The notes under the pieces: model-generated
What the model was told of the DNA's origin: nothing
The model's database searches: none
Seen by the model: the letters and a program-made list of their open reading frames with translations, nothing else
Program-made: the position numbers and the translations under genes
In this document: positions 16,002 to 24,818 of the stretch, piece after piece
Layout: every line of letters starts with the position of its first letter
Numbering within the stretch: position 1 is the stretch's first letter
From: Flavobacterium sp. LC2016-12
GTDB taxonomy: Bacteria; Bacteroidota; Bacteroidia; Flavobacteriales; Flavobacteriaceae
Direction: 5' to 3'
NCBI RefSeq assembly: GCF_015351595.1
Contig: NZ_JADKPT010000001.1
Coordinates: 186,001-250,000 of the forward strand
DNA: 64,000 bases

Positions 16002-17258
16002 TTATTTTGTGGTAACAAGTTTGTTTTGATTTAAAATTCCATAAACCGAACCTTTAATTTCAGTTCCTAAAAAGGCAGAATTTTTAGATTTTGAAAGGAT
16101 ATTTTCTTTCGTGAAAGTTGATTTCCCTTCAGGTGTAAAGAAAGTGAAGTTGGCTTTAGAACCTTCAGTAATAGAATTGTTTTCAATTCCGAAAACCGCT
16201 TTTCCTAAGGTTAGTTTTTCAATAACCGTTTCTAAAGGTAAAATAGTTAATAAAGCTCCAAAAGCACTTTCTAGTCCAATTGTTCCGTTTTTAGCGGTAT
16301 CAAATTCCATTTTTTTGAACTCAATATCAATCGGATTGTGATCTGAAGTTATCATATCAATTGTTCCGTCTAAAACTGCGTTTACAAGAGCAGTTCTGTC
16401 GGCTTCAGTTCGCAATGGTGGAGTTACTTTATATCTCGTATCAAAACCTTCTAGTTTTTCATCAGTCAGAATTAAATGATGTACAGATACGCTACAAGTA
16501 ATCTGCAATCCTTTGGCTTTCGCCTCTTTAATTAATTCAACTGATTTTGCAGTAGAAATTGTCGGAATATGAAGTTTTCCTCCGGAATATTCTAGTAAAA
16601 ATAAGTTTCGGGCCACTTGCAATTCTTCGGCTAAATTCGGAATTCCTTTTAAACCTAATTTTGTCGAAACAATTCCTTCATTGGCAACACCGTTTCCTTT
16701 GATGTTAGCATCTTGTGAATAAGCAATTACTAATCCATCAAAATCCTGAACATATTGTAAAGCAATTTTTAGAAGATTGGCGTTATCGAGACTTTTATTA
16801 TAATCTCCAAAAGCGATTGCTCCTGCTTTTTTCATGTCAAACAATTCAGCCATATCTTTTCCTTCGCTGGCTTTGGTTAAAGCTCCAATGGGGAAAAGTT
16901 CTGTGGCAAAACCATTTGCTTTGTTTTTTACAAAATTCACTTGTGATTGATTGTCGATAACAGGGAAGGAGTTAGGTTGTAAAGCTACGCCTGTAAATCC
17001 GCTTTTTGCAGCAACATTTAAGCCATTTGCAATTGTTTCTCTGTCTTCATAACCGGGTTCTCCAAAGGAAACACTGCTGTCAAACCAACCTTGAGAAAGA
17101 TGCAAATTATCAAATTTCACTTCGGTTGAATCTTCAATATCAAGAATTGAAGTTCCAATTTTTTCTATTAAACCATCTGCAATTAAAAGATCAACAGTCT
17201 GGTTATGAAACGGACTTTTTGAATCGATAATTTTGGCGCTTCTGATGATTATTTTCAT
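16002..17258 (-). CDS. Dihydroorotase-family amidohydrolase, probably catalytically inactive (metal site lost)
   Basis: A 418-residue class I dihydroorotase homologue (TIGR00857-like). The family frame is clear: FGEPGYEDRETI near 65-76, VHHLILTDE near 257-265, PPLRTEADR and DHNP near 307. However, the D-x-H-x-H zinc motif after the first strand is D-S-S-V-S (Asp60, Ser62, Ser64), the Asn of the usual KVNPPLR is Thr, and DHAPH has become DHNPI. It therefore resembles the non-catalytic dihydroorotase partners that scaffold aspartate transcarbamoylase. An active paralogue should exist elsewhere. Confidence 0.85.
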   Translation of the reverse strand: MKIIIRSAKIIDSKSPFHNQTVDLLIADGLIEKIGTSILDIEDSTEVKFDNLHLSQGWFDSSVSFGEPGYEDRETIANGLNVAAKSGFTGVALQPNSFPVIDNQSQVNFVKNKANGFATELFPIGALTKASEGKDMAELFDMKKAGAIAFGDYNKSLDNANLLKIALQYVQDFDGLVIAYSQDANIKGNGVANEGIVSTKLGLKGIPNLAEELQVARNLFLLEYSGGKLHIPTISTAKSVELIKEAKAKGLQITCSVSVHHLILTDEKLEGFDTRYKVTPPLRTEADRTALVNAVLDGTIDMITSDHNPIDIEFKKMEFDTAKNGTIGLESAFGALLTILPLETVIEKLTLGKAVFGIENNSITEGSKANFTFFTPEGKSTFTKENILSKSKNSAFLGTEIKGSVYGILNQNKLVTTK

Positions 17259-17337
17259 ATGTAGATAAATTTATTTTGTACTTAAATCGTAAATTGATTT
17301 TTGTAAAAAGTAAGATGCTCTAAAAGAAATCTAAGCT

Positions 17338-19266
17338 TTACTTTACAAATTTGATGATTGCCATTTCTAATGCTAAAAATAACAGTGCAAAGATAACAAA
17401 CCATTTCCAAATTTGGCTGTCAGTTCGTTCAGTTTGTAAGGTGTTAAATATGGTCGAAATTGTATCAGCAGTTTTAAAATCTGAAACTATGTTTGTATTT
17501 ACCTGACTCAAATCACTTTCGCTTCTTTTATAATTGAAACTCAGGTTTTCAACAGATTGTTTTCTGTCAAAAATGCTATAATTTCCAGCAGTTTCCGGAA
17601 AATCATTGAACGTTAATTTTACTTTATTATTCAGTATTTGTTGAATCGGAATAAAAAAATCTTCATTTCCTTTTACTTCCAAAATGGCATCTTTTGTCAA
17701 TAAAACATCCACAAAATAAGGTTGATTATTGCCAATTGTAAGAGCATTTACGCCTGTTTTTTGATTGTTTTGTCCCATTTTATAGAATAAGGGAACAATT
17801 AAAGGTGATTGCTGAAAGTTTGAATTTTCGTAATTTATCGGTGCTGAAAAAACAGTAATACCTGAAACCGGATTTTGAATAGCCGTCACAAATACACTTT
17901 GATCTTCATAAGATAAAACTGCAGGATACGGACTTGAAACAGCAAACGAGTTATTTGTTTTTGGATATTGAAAGTTCGTGATTTTGTTCTCAAAAACACC
18001 AGAAAATAAAGGATGATCAAAGTTGATCTTGGTAATTAACTTGCTTTTGGCTTCAAGATTTCTAAATTGAACTTTTCCAAAATTTCCAAGAAAAGAATTA
18101 AGATTTGAAACCGAAGTTTTTTCAGAAGGAATGACAACCAAATTTCCGCCTTTAGTAACAAAAGCTTTCAAAGTGGTTTGCAAAGCCTGCGGAACTTCAG
18201 CTAATTCATTCAGAATAATAGTATTTTGTTCTTCAAGACTATTATAATCTAAACTGCTGATAGAGTAATTGTGGTAGTTAAATTCCGCTGAAGTATAGAT
18301 TCGTGATAGGAAATTACTTTTTTCAGGCTCTCCAATGCTGATCACATTTGTTTTTTTAGCTTTTGAAATACTAAAATAAAGTTTGTTATCATACGTAAGG
18401 CCATTATCTTCAATGCTTACATAACCATGAAAAGCTTCTTTTGGAATCGTAAAATGAATCTCTTTTTTCTTCTTATCAAAATTAATAATGGTTTTGGCAA
18501 TCAGTTTGTTTTGATTGTATAATGCCATCGAAATGGGCTTAAAATCATCACCATAAGCTGACAAAGTTATTCCAATTTCATAAAAATTTTCTAAAGTCTG
18601 GTTGATAAAAACGCTGTCAATAGCAACATTGTTTTTTTGTTCGGCTTCTGGAATGATAAAATAAGGCTTCTCTTCAGAATCGATATTTTTTACATCTTTT
18701 TCGGCTAAGCCAACAGCATCCGTAATAATAACAATGTCTTTTTTATGTGCTGATTTATGCGCTTTGATTTTTGCCATTATCGAAGAAAGTTCGAAAGCTG
18801 TGGCACTGTATTTTAAATTCTGTAAAGCACTTTTTGAAGATTTTATATCCGTATTCCAGAAATTTTCGGTGTTGGTCAATAATGAAAATTGTGTGTTTTC
18901 AGGTGTGTTTTCAAGCAATTCCTGAACGGCACGTTTTAATAATTCCCCTTTTTTGCCTTTGGCTTGCATGCTGAAAGAATTGTCGAGAACAATATACATT
19001 TCGTTTGTGGCATTTTTGCTGTCTTTGGCTTCAAAAAAGGGTTGAGCAAAGGCAATAATAACACAAGTTAATAATAGCAATCGGGTTGCCAGTAATAATC
19101 TTTTTTTGATTTTAGAGCTTTTACGAGTCTGAACGGCAAGTTCTTTTAAAAATTTGACGTTGGTGAAATAAGAAGTTTTAAAACGTCGTAATTGAAATAA
19201 ATGCACCAAAATTGGAACAATCAATAAAAACAGAAAGTATAGAATTTCGGGGTGTTTAAAATGCAT
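17338..19266 (-). CDS. BatA/VWA-domain membrane protein
   Basis: A 642-residue inner-membrane protein. It has the BatA N-terminal double-membrane region (FLFLLIVPILVHLFQLRRFK at 11-30 and RLLLLTCVIIAFAQPFF at 62-78). A von Willebrand A domain follows, with metal-site motif VLDNSFSM (Asp95, Ser97, Ser99). A long periplasmic part follows, and a final helix (WKWFVIFALLFLALEMAII) anchors the end. Such proteins act in the Bacteroidota aerotolerance (Bat) cluster, but this one is solitary. It is downstream of nothing on its strand, and a TAnnTTTG box lies at 19308. Confidence 0.88.
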   Translation of the reverse strand: MHFKHPEILYFLFLLIVPILVHLFQLRRFKTSYFTNVKFLKELAVQTRKSSKIKKRLLLATRLLLLTCVIIAFAQPFFEAKDSKNATNEMYIVLDNSFSMQAKGKKGELLKRAVQELLENTPENTQFSLLTNTENFWNTDIKSSKSALQNLKYSATAFELSSIMAKIKAHKSAHKKDIVIITDAVGLAEKDVKNIDSEEKPYFIIPEAEQKNNVAIDSVFINQTLENFYEIGITLSAYGDDFKPISMALYNQNKLIAKTIINFDKKKKEIHFTIPKEAFHGYVSIEDNGLTYDNKLYFSISKAKKTNVISIGEPEKSNFLSRIYTSAEFNYHNYSISSLDYNSLEEQNTIILNELAEVPQALQTTLKAFVTKGGNLVVIPSEKTSVSNLNSFLGNFGKVQFRNLEAKSKLITKINFDHPLFSGVFENKITNFQYPKTNNSFAVSSPYPAVLSYEDQSVFVTAIQNPVSGITVFSAPINYENSNFQQSPLIVPLFYKMGQNNQKTGVNALTIGNNQPYFVDVLLTKDAILEVKGNEDFFIPIQQILNNKVKLTFNDFPETAGNYSIFDRKQSVENLSFNYKRSESDLSQVNTNIVSDFKTADTISTIFNTLQTERTDSQIWKWFVIFALLFLALEMAIIKFVK

Positions 19267-19307
19267 TCTGGCTTCGATTTATTTCACTACTTTTTGTAGA
19301 TACTGGT

Positions 19308-19315
19308 CAAAAATA
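19308..19315 (-). promoter_or_regulatory. Candidate -7 box of the BatA-like gene
   Basis: Minus-strand TATTTTTG fits TAnnTTTG, 41 bases before the start codon. No clear -33 element. Confidence 0.35.
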
Positions 19316-19529
19316 CAAATTTTTGATCAAACCTTATAAGTAATATAAGAGATTATAAACAAAGATTACTATGTGCCAAAATTTAAATGAACTTATGTTA
19401 CTTATATGGTTTAAACAACTAAAATTGAATTGTAATAATGTAACTTTTGATAATTCATTTGTAACGAAAAATGTAATTTCTAATGATATTATTGAGTATT
19501 TTAGCATATTAAAAAAACCACAAAAAACT

Positions 19530-20639
19530 ATGAAAGGATTATATATGCTGCTTTTTTCAGCGTTAGCTTTTACTACTCAGGCTCAGAGTAAATTTAATTT
19601 ATTGATAGGCACCTACACAAATACTTGCCAGAGCAAGGGGATTTATGTTTATGAATTCGATGCGGCTTCAGGTGAATTTAAATTTAAAAATTCTTCAGAA
19701 AATGTTATCAGTCCGAGTTATTTATCAGTTTCAGCAGATAACAAATTTATATATGCTGTAAACGAAAATGGAGATCAAAGTGCTGTTAGTGCTTTTGGAT
19801 ATAATGCGAAATCAGGAAAAGTTACTTTTTTAAATACAAATAAAGCTTTAGGAGCTGACCCTTGTCATTTGATAAATGACGATAAAAATGTCATTGTAGC
19901 CAATTATTCAGGCGGTAATATTGTCGTTTTTAAGAAAAAAGCAGATGGAAGCATTAGTGAAGTACGACAAGTGATTCAGCACGAAGGAAAAGGACCTAAT
20001 GCAGCACGTCAGGAAAAAGCGCATGTACATATGGTTATGTTTTCTCCAGATAAAAAATTCGTTCTGTCTAATGATTTAGGTTTAGATAAAGTGTTTATCT
20101 ACAAATACAATCCGAGTTCTAAAAACGAAATGCTGACATTAAAAGGAAGCGTTGATGTAAAACCAGGAAGTGGACCAAGGCATTTGACATTTAGTAAAGA
20201 TGGTAAATTTGTATATCTTATTCAGGAATTAGATGCGACGCTTACGACTTTTAGTTATGATAAAAGCGGAAACTTAAAAAAGATTGCAGAAACAAGTATT
20301 CTCGCAAAAGATTTCAAAGGCGGAACCGGTGCAGCAGCGATCAAAATTTCACCTGATGGGAAGTTTTTATATGTAACCGATAGAGTAGATGCGAACAATA
20401 TTTCAGTTTATAAAATTCTAAAAAATGGAGCTATTGAGTTAGTTGAACAACAAAGTACTTTAGGAAAAGGCCCAAGAGATTTTGCAATTGATCCAACAGG
20501 AAATTATCTTTTAGTAGGGCATCAATACACTAGTAATATTGTAATATTCAAAAGAGATAAAACTAGCGGAAAACTTACTGATACAGGAAAAAGAATAGAA
20601 TTGTGCTCTCCGGTTGGACTTGTGTTTACGAAAATATAA
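19530..20639 (+). CDS. Secreted lactonase-family (6-phosphogluconolactonase-type) beta-propeller
   Basis: The start is placed at 19530, where MKGLYMLLFSALAFTTQAQ forms a signal peptide; the frame is open farther upstream but reads as intergenic sequence. The 369-residue protein belongs to the seven-bladed lactonase family (LLIGTYTNTCQSKGIYVYEFD at the start, then NYSGGNIVVF, GSGPRHLTFSKDGKFVYLIQEL, GKGPRDFAIDPTGNYLLVGHQ). Cytoplasmic members hydrolyse 6-phosphogluconolactone. The export signal suggests a different periplasmic lactone or polysaccharide-derived substrate, so no symbol is given. Confidence 0.85.
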   Translation: MKGLYMLLFSALAFTTQAQSKFNLLIGTYTNTCQSKGIYVYEFDAASGEFKFKNSSENVISPSYLSVSADNKFIYAVNENGDQSAVSAFGYNAKSGKVTFLNTNKALGADPCHLINDDKNVIVANYSGGNIVVFKKKADGSISEVRQVIQHEGKGPNAARQEKAHVHMVMFSPDKKFVLSNDLGLDKVFIYKYNPSSKNEMLTLKGSVDVKPGSGPRHLTFSKDGKFVYLIQELDATLTTFSYDKSGNLKKIAETSILAKDFKGGTGAAAIKISPDGKFLYVTDRVDANNISVYKILKNGAIELVEQQSTLGKGPRDFAIDPTGNYLLVGHQYTSNIVIFKRDKTSGKLTDTGKRIELCSPVGLVFTKI

Positions 20640-20660
20640 TTTGAATAAGTTCAAAGCAAC

Positions 20661-20713
20661 AAAGGCTCAAAGGTACAAAGGTTTTTAAATTCTGTACTTT
20701 TGAGCCTTTTTTT
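20661..20713. terminator. Terminator built from a phrase repeat, between lactonase and helicase genes
   Basis: AAAGGCTCAAAGGTAC (20661-20676) pairs, with a mismatch, with GTACTTTTGAGCCTTT (20694-20709), followed by T's. A further AAAGG/CCTTT phrase pair (TTTGTTCCTTTGAACCTTTG) continues to 20750, so the structure can serve both strands. Confidence 0.65.
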
Positions 20714-20759
20714 ATACTTTGTCGCTTTGTTCCTTTGAACCTTTGCTCCTATAAAAAAT

Positions 20760-22112
20760 CTATTTATCCTTATCTTTTCTCTTTTTATCTCTCGTTTTCA
20801 ACATATTTCGATTGACAGATCCGTGCGTTTTCTTTTTAGTCTTAGAAGGTCCTCCAAGGTTAACTTTTTTATTCTTTTTATCTTTTTCATGAAAAGCACC
20901 ATCACCTTTAAGTGTTTGTTTTTTCATTAAAAACTTAATTGGTTGTCTGTCTTTTTCTGGCTCAATTAGTTTTGATGAAATTTCAACTTCTTCTGGGAAT
21001 TCTGCTACTTCTAATTCCTGATTCATTAAAACTTCCACTTCTACTTTAAATTCTTCTTCACGTGGCGTGATAAAACTGATTGCAGTTCCTGTAGCATCTG
21101 CACGACCTGTACGACCAATTCTGTGCATATACAATTCAGGGAATTCAGGAAGTTCAAAGTTAATTACGTGAGAGATATTCGAAATATCCAAACCTCTCGC
21201 CATAATATCAGTAGTAATCAATCCACGAAGATTTCCTTCCTGGAATTCAGCCATCGTACTCAAACGGTAATTTTGAGATTTGTTAGAGTGAATCACTCCA
21301 AACTGACCTTCAAAATCTTCTTCGATACGCGTGTGAAGCATGTCTGAAATCTTCTTATTATTAACAAAAACCAAAACACGTTCCATGCTTTCATTTGTTT
21401 CTAATAAGTGCTTCAGTAAGTTTACTTTAGTATTGAAGTTCGGAACATTATAAGTGATCTGAGTAATATTTTCAAGCGGAGTTCCTGAAGCAGCAAGGGT
21501 AACTTCTTCCGGAAAATCAAAAAAGTCATTCAAAACAGCATCAACTTCATCAGTCATGGTTGCTGAAAATAAGATGTTTTGACGTTTGGTTTTCATCATT
21601 GCCAAAAGCGCTGTCAATTGTGTACGGAAACCTAAATTCAGCATTTCATCAAACTCATCAATAACTAATTTTTGAGTTTCATCAAAACGAACAACAGCAT
21701 CCAAAGCTAAATCCATCATTCTACCTGGCGTTCCAACTAAAACGTCAACACCTTCATAAACCGCTTTTTTTTGTGTATTGATGTTTACACCACCAAAAAT
21801 ACCAAGCGTTTTAACCGACATGTATTTGGTTAATTTCTCGATTTCATCTACCACCTGAACTACTAATTCACGGGTTGGAACGAGAATTACAATTTTAGGC
21901 GTATTCGTTGGTGTAAATTTGTATAATTTTAAAAGAGGCAATAAATAAGCAAATGTTTTACCGGTACCGGTCTGTGCAATTCCCATCATATCTCGGCCAG
22001 ACATAATCACAGAAAAGGATTTTTCCTGAATAGGAGTAGGAGTAACAAATCCTAGTTCGTCGATTGCTTTTTGTAGTGATTTTGGAAGATTGAATTTTTC
22101 GAAAGTGCTCAT
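20760..22112 (-). CDS. DEAD-box-family ATP-dependent RNA helicase (motif II is DEFD)
   Basis: A 450-residue helicase. Motifs in order from the start MSTFEKFNLP are the Q motif (TPTPIQEKS), I (AQTGTGKT), Ia (PTRELV), Ib (TPGRMMD), II (DEFD, in LVIDEFDEML), III (SAT), and VI (HRIGRTGRAD). The basic tail is rich in Lys (KKNKKVNLGG...KKRKDKDK), typical of RhlE-like RNA binding. Motif II reads DEFD rather than DEAD; the metal-binding DE is kept, so activity is expected. An alternative ATG lies two codons upstream. It probably remodels RNA or ribosomes. Confidence 0.93.
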   Translation of the reverse strand: MSTFEKFNLPKSLQKAIDELGFVTPTPIQEKSFSVIMSGRDMMGIAQTGTGKTFAYLLPLLKLYKFTPTNTPKIVILVPTRELVVQVVDEIEKLTKYMSVKTLGIFGGVNINTQKKAVYEGVDVLVGTPGRMMDLALDAVVRFDETQKLVIDEFDEMLNLGFRTQLTALLAMMKTKRQNILFSATMTDEVDAVLNDFFDFPEEVTLAASGTPLENITQITYNVPNFNTKVNLLKHLLETNESMERVLVFVNNKKISDMLHTRIEEDFEGQFGVIHSNKSQNYRLSTMAEFQEGNLRGLITTDIMARGLDISNISHVINFELPEFPELYMHRIGRTGRADATGTAISFITPREEEFKVEVEVLMNQELEVAEFPEEVEISSKLIEPEKDRQPIKFLMKKQTLKGDGAFHEKDKKNKKVNLGGPSKTKKKTHGSVNRNMLKTRDKKRKDKDK

Positions 22113-22129
22113 TTGCATTAAATTTTGTG

Positions 22130-22137
22130 CAAAGATA
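22130..22137 (-). promoter_or_regulatory. Candidate -7 box of the RNA helicase gene
   Basis: Minus-strand TATCTTTG fits TAnnTTTG, 17 bases before the start codon, which leaves a leader too short for much regulation. Confidence 0.4.
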
Positions 22138-22222
22138 GCTATAAATAGCTGAAAAATTGATGTTTCTTAGAAATTACAACAGATTGGGGCATTCGTATTT
22201 CTCAAAATTAGACTTTAAATTG

Positions 22223-22591
22223 CTATAAAAATCGTTTTATTCGCAATAAAAGCTCGTTTGGATTAAATGGTTTTGCAATAAAATCATCAACACCCAATTC
22301 AAAAGCTTCTTCTACTGTACTTTCTTCTTCACCTAAAGAAGAAAGTGCTATCACGCGAATATTTTTGAAATTTTGTTTGATTGTGCTAATAATTTGCAAT
22401 CCCGATTTAAGCGGAATAATTATAGTAGTAATAACCAAATCGGGCATAATGATAGGAATTCGTTCTAATGCACTGATGCCATCTTTTGCAATACTTATTT
22501 TATACCCTTCTTTTTTTAAAATAAATTTTAGAATTTCGATAGTCATTTCATCATTATCGATAATCAGAATTTTTTTTTCGTTACTATTCAT
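22223..22591 (-). CDS. Stand-alone receiver-domain protein lacking the phospho-acceptor aspartate
   Basis: A 122-residue response-regulator receiver with no output domain. The acidic pair (Asp12 and Asp14 in IDNDE), switch Ser84 (ALSS) and Lys107 (AKPF) are present. The residue that should be the phosphorylated Asp is Thr56: the strand reads MPDLVITTIIIP where LVITDIMMP is expected, and the codon ACT is not one base from an Asp codon. It is thus an atypical receiver working without phosphorylation or binding another signal. Last gene of the five-gene polysaccharide operon, 8 bases after the DUF4838 stop. Confidence 0.88.
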   Translation of the reverse strand: MNSNEKKILIIDNDEMTIEILKFILKKEGYKISIAKDGISALERIPIIMPDLVITTIIIPLKSGLQIISTIKQNFKNIRVIALSSLGEEESTVEEAFELGVDDFIAKPFNPNELLLRIKRFL

Positions 22592-22599
22592 GTTGGCTT

Positions 22600-24813
22600 T
22601 TATTTTTTATATAATTCTATTTCATCCATCATTAGCATAGGTTTTTTGTTTTTTCGTTTTCTCCAGCTAGGTATTTCTGTTTGGGGTTTTATAACTATTT
22701 TGATTTTTATAAAACTACTAAATTTTTGGTTTATTATTTCCCATGATTTTGTTGTAATTTGGTCATTTTCAGTTAAATTATCACAAGTTTTTTCTTCTAA
22801 AAGTTTCCATTTTTGATTTTCATATCCATAAATCAATATTTTTTTTGGTGTAAAAATCCAATGCCTCTGATCATCGAGAAAATTTAATTTCAACGCATTA
22901 AAGTCTAGTTTTTTTGTTTCAATTTCAAGAGAAGGTTCAGTTCCATACCATCCAATCCAGTTGATATTGAAGTCTTTATATCCTTTGTTGCCATCAACCA
23001 AGCCAACACTTCCTTTTCCTTTAAAATCATCTGATGGCGGTATTATAAAACTTACTTTTAAATCTTCGCCTAAATGCGTTGTCGTGTTTTTGCAAATTTC
23101 CAACCATTCTTTGTAATAGTTATCTGGTGAAAGGCCGCCTTCACTTAATTCGTAAATTCCAAATTCATTACAGGATTTTGTAAATTTTAAAACTCTTTCT
23201 GTTAAGCCTTTTTTAACTTCTTTTTCTCCTTTGTCATTTACGACAAACATTCCATGTTGGTTTTTTCCGTAGAATTTAGATTGTTCAAAATAAACAAATT
23301 CCAGTGCTAAACGTAATTTTTTAATTCTGATATTTAGTGTTTTATCGTCTTCAACTGCACTAGACGCTTTTTCCAATAATTGATCATACTGATCCATCGC
23401 TTCGGGAGTCAAAAAAGTATTTCTGGCTTGTACAGGTCCTGAATAAATATCTAAATAGGCATTGTTTTTATTTTGATTTTCAGTTAAAAGATTCAAATAA
23501 TTTCCAACAAATGGTGCGGCTTTTCCATAAAAACCTCTTAGAAAATCAGCAGTTACAGCTTTAATATCAATATCAGTGTCCCAAAGTAATTTGGCTAAAA
23601 GATATTGTCTTAATTCTGAAAAGTCTCCTGGAACATCAGCGTATCCCTGTACAAAAACACCCTCTACTTTATTTTTTTTGAAGAGTTTATAATTGCTCTG
23701 AAAAGGTTCAAAATTGGGAAAAGGCGACATGTAATTAGAAAACTGAACCGTATAATCCCAAAGGAATAAATGTGGAGATGTAGCACTCCAGTTTTCAAGC
23801 ATTTTCACAAATGAAGCCGAATTTTGAGCAGTAATTGCTTTTCCGCGATTTAATTCAATCGGACAAAAAATAGTGTAAATGTTAGGTTCTATTTTTAAAT
23901 TTACTGGCGGCTTTAGAGTATGTAAATAGGCGAGTGTGGTGATTTTTGTTTTTGGAAAATGTTTGGCAATTTTATTCAAAAAATAATAAAAAGATCCCTG
24001 AGGGCCACCGTATTTCTCATTCAACTTTTTGCACTCTGTACATTCACAATAAACTACATCATCATTCTGGCTTACCGAATAAAATTGGGCATTGGGTGTA
24101 TCGGCAATAATTTTGGTCATTTTTTTCTCAACCAGATCCACAACCGTGTCATTTGTCATACACAAAGATTCTCCATTTCTTTTTCCTTCGTATAAAGCAA
24201 AAAGTTTAGGATTGCTTTTGAAATATTCTTTTGGCGGAACTAAAACATTAAAAGAATGACCCCAAATGCCAAAATCATCAACCTGCCAATCGAGTTTGTG
24301 CCATTCTCTAAAATCTTCATCATAACTATCGGGATAAAAAAGGGCTCTGTAATCGAATGCTGGCTGATAGGTTTGCTTACTATTTTTTAAAAATGTTAAC
24401 TGTTCGACTTTTGGAATATAGGTTTCTGTAGCAGTAAATTTTCTAAACTCCCAAATTTCAAGTAATGTATAAACCGCGTATCGAAGATATTTTGGATTTT
24501 GTGCTATTAAATAGATCGATTTTGAATCACTTTTGATTATAAATTCATTTGGTTTTAGTTTTTCCTGATCCGAAATTTCTAAAATTATTTCAGATAAATC
24601 TTCTTCTTTTTTGTTTTCAGAAATATTGTCAAAAGGTTTGTCAAAAGCTTTATCAAGATATTTTTTTAAAAGTAAAGCAGCACTCTGACTATCTTCAGAT
24701 TTTGAGATTATACTGTTTTTATTCGATATACTAATTTCAGACTGTGCCATCATAGTAAAGCTTAATAGGAAAAAAAAGAGTTGGGGAGCATAGCGGTTGT
24801 GCTTTTTTTTCAT
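22600..24813 (-). CDS. Secreted DUF4838 glycoside-hydrolase-like protein with C-terminal discoidin-like domain
   Basis: A 737-residue exported protein (signal MKKKHNRYAPQLFFFLLSFTMMAQ). An N-terminal helper domain resembling those of GH20/GH67 enzymes (about 25-130, SAALLLKKYLDKAF) precedes the DUF4838 body (about 150-440; YSVSQNDDVVYCECTECKKL, FLWDYTVQFSNY, VEGVFVQGYADV). The final ~120 residues look like an F5/8-type carbohydrate-binding sandwich. Families with this body act on uronic or N-acetylated sugars, but no substrate is established here. Between the YaiO and receiver genes it could trim or modify the operon's exopolysaccharide. Confidence 0.8.
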   Translation of the reverse strand: MKKKHNRYAPQLFFFLLSFTMMAQSEISISNKNSIISKSEDSQSAALLLKKYLDKAFDKPFDNISENKKEEDLSEIILEISDQEKLKPNEFIIKSDSKSIYLIAQNPKYLRYAVYTLLEIWEFRKFTATETYIPKVEQLTFLKNSKQTYQPAFDYRALFYPDSYDEDFREWHKLDWQVDDFGIWGHSFNVLVPPKEYFKSNPKLFALYEGKRNGESLCMTNDTVVDLVEKKMTKIIADTPNAQFYSVSQNDDVVYCECTECKKLNEKYGGPQGSFYYFLNKIAKHFPKTKITTLAYLHTLKPPVNLKIEPNIYTIFCPIELNRGKAITAQNSASFVKMLENWSATSPHLFLWDYTVQFSNYMSPFPNFEPFQSNYKLFKKNKVEGVFVQGYADVPGDFSELRQYLLAKLLWDTDIDIKAVTADFLRGFYGKAAPFVGNYLNLLTENQNKNNAYLDIYSGPVQARNTFLTPEAMDQYDQLLEKASSAVEDDKTLNIRIKKLRLALEFVYFEQSKFYGKNQHGMFVVNDKGEKEVKKGLTERVLKFTKSCNEFGIYELSEGGLSPDNYYKEWLEICKNTTTHLGEDLKVSFIIPPSDDFKGKGSVGLVDGNKGYKDFNINWIGWYGTEPSLEIETKKLDFNALKLNFLDDQRHWIFTPKKILIYGYENQKWKLLEEKTCDNLTENDQITTKSWEIINQKFSSFIKIKIVIKPQTEIPSWRKRKNKKPMLMMDEIELYKK

Positions 24814-24818
24814 AATAT

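Noticed and set aside
19371..19529. N-terminal extension of the lactonase frame
   Set aside because: Composition is that of intergenic DNA, and a proper signal peptide starts at 19530.
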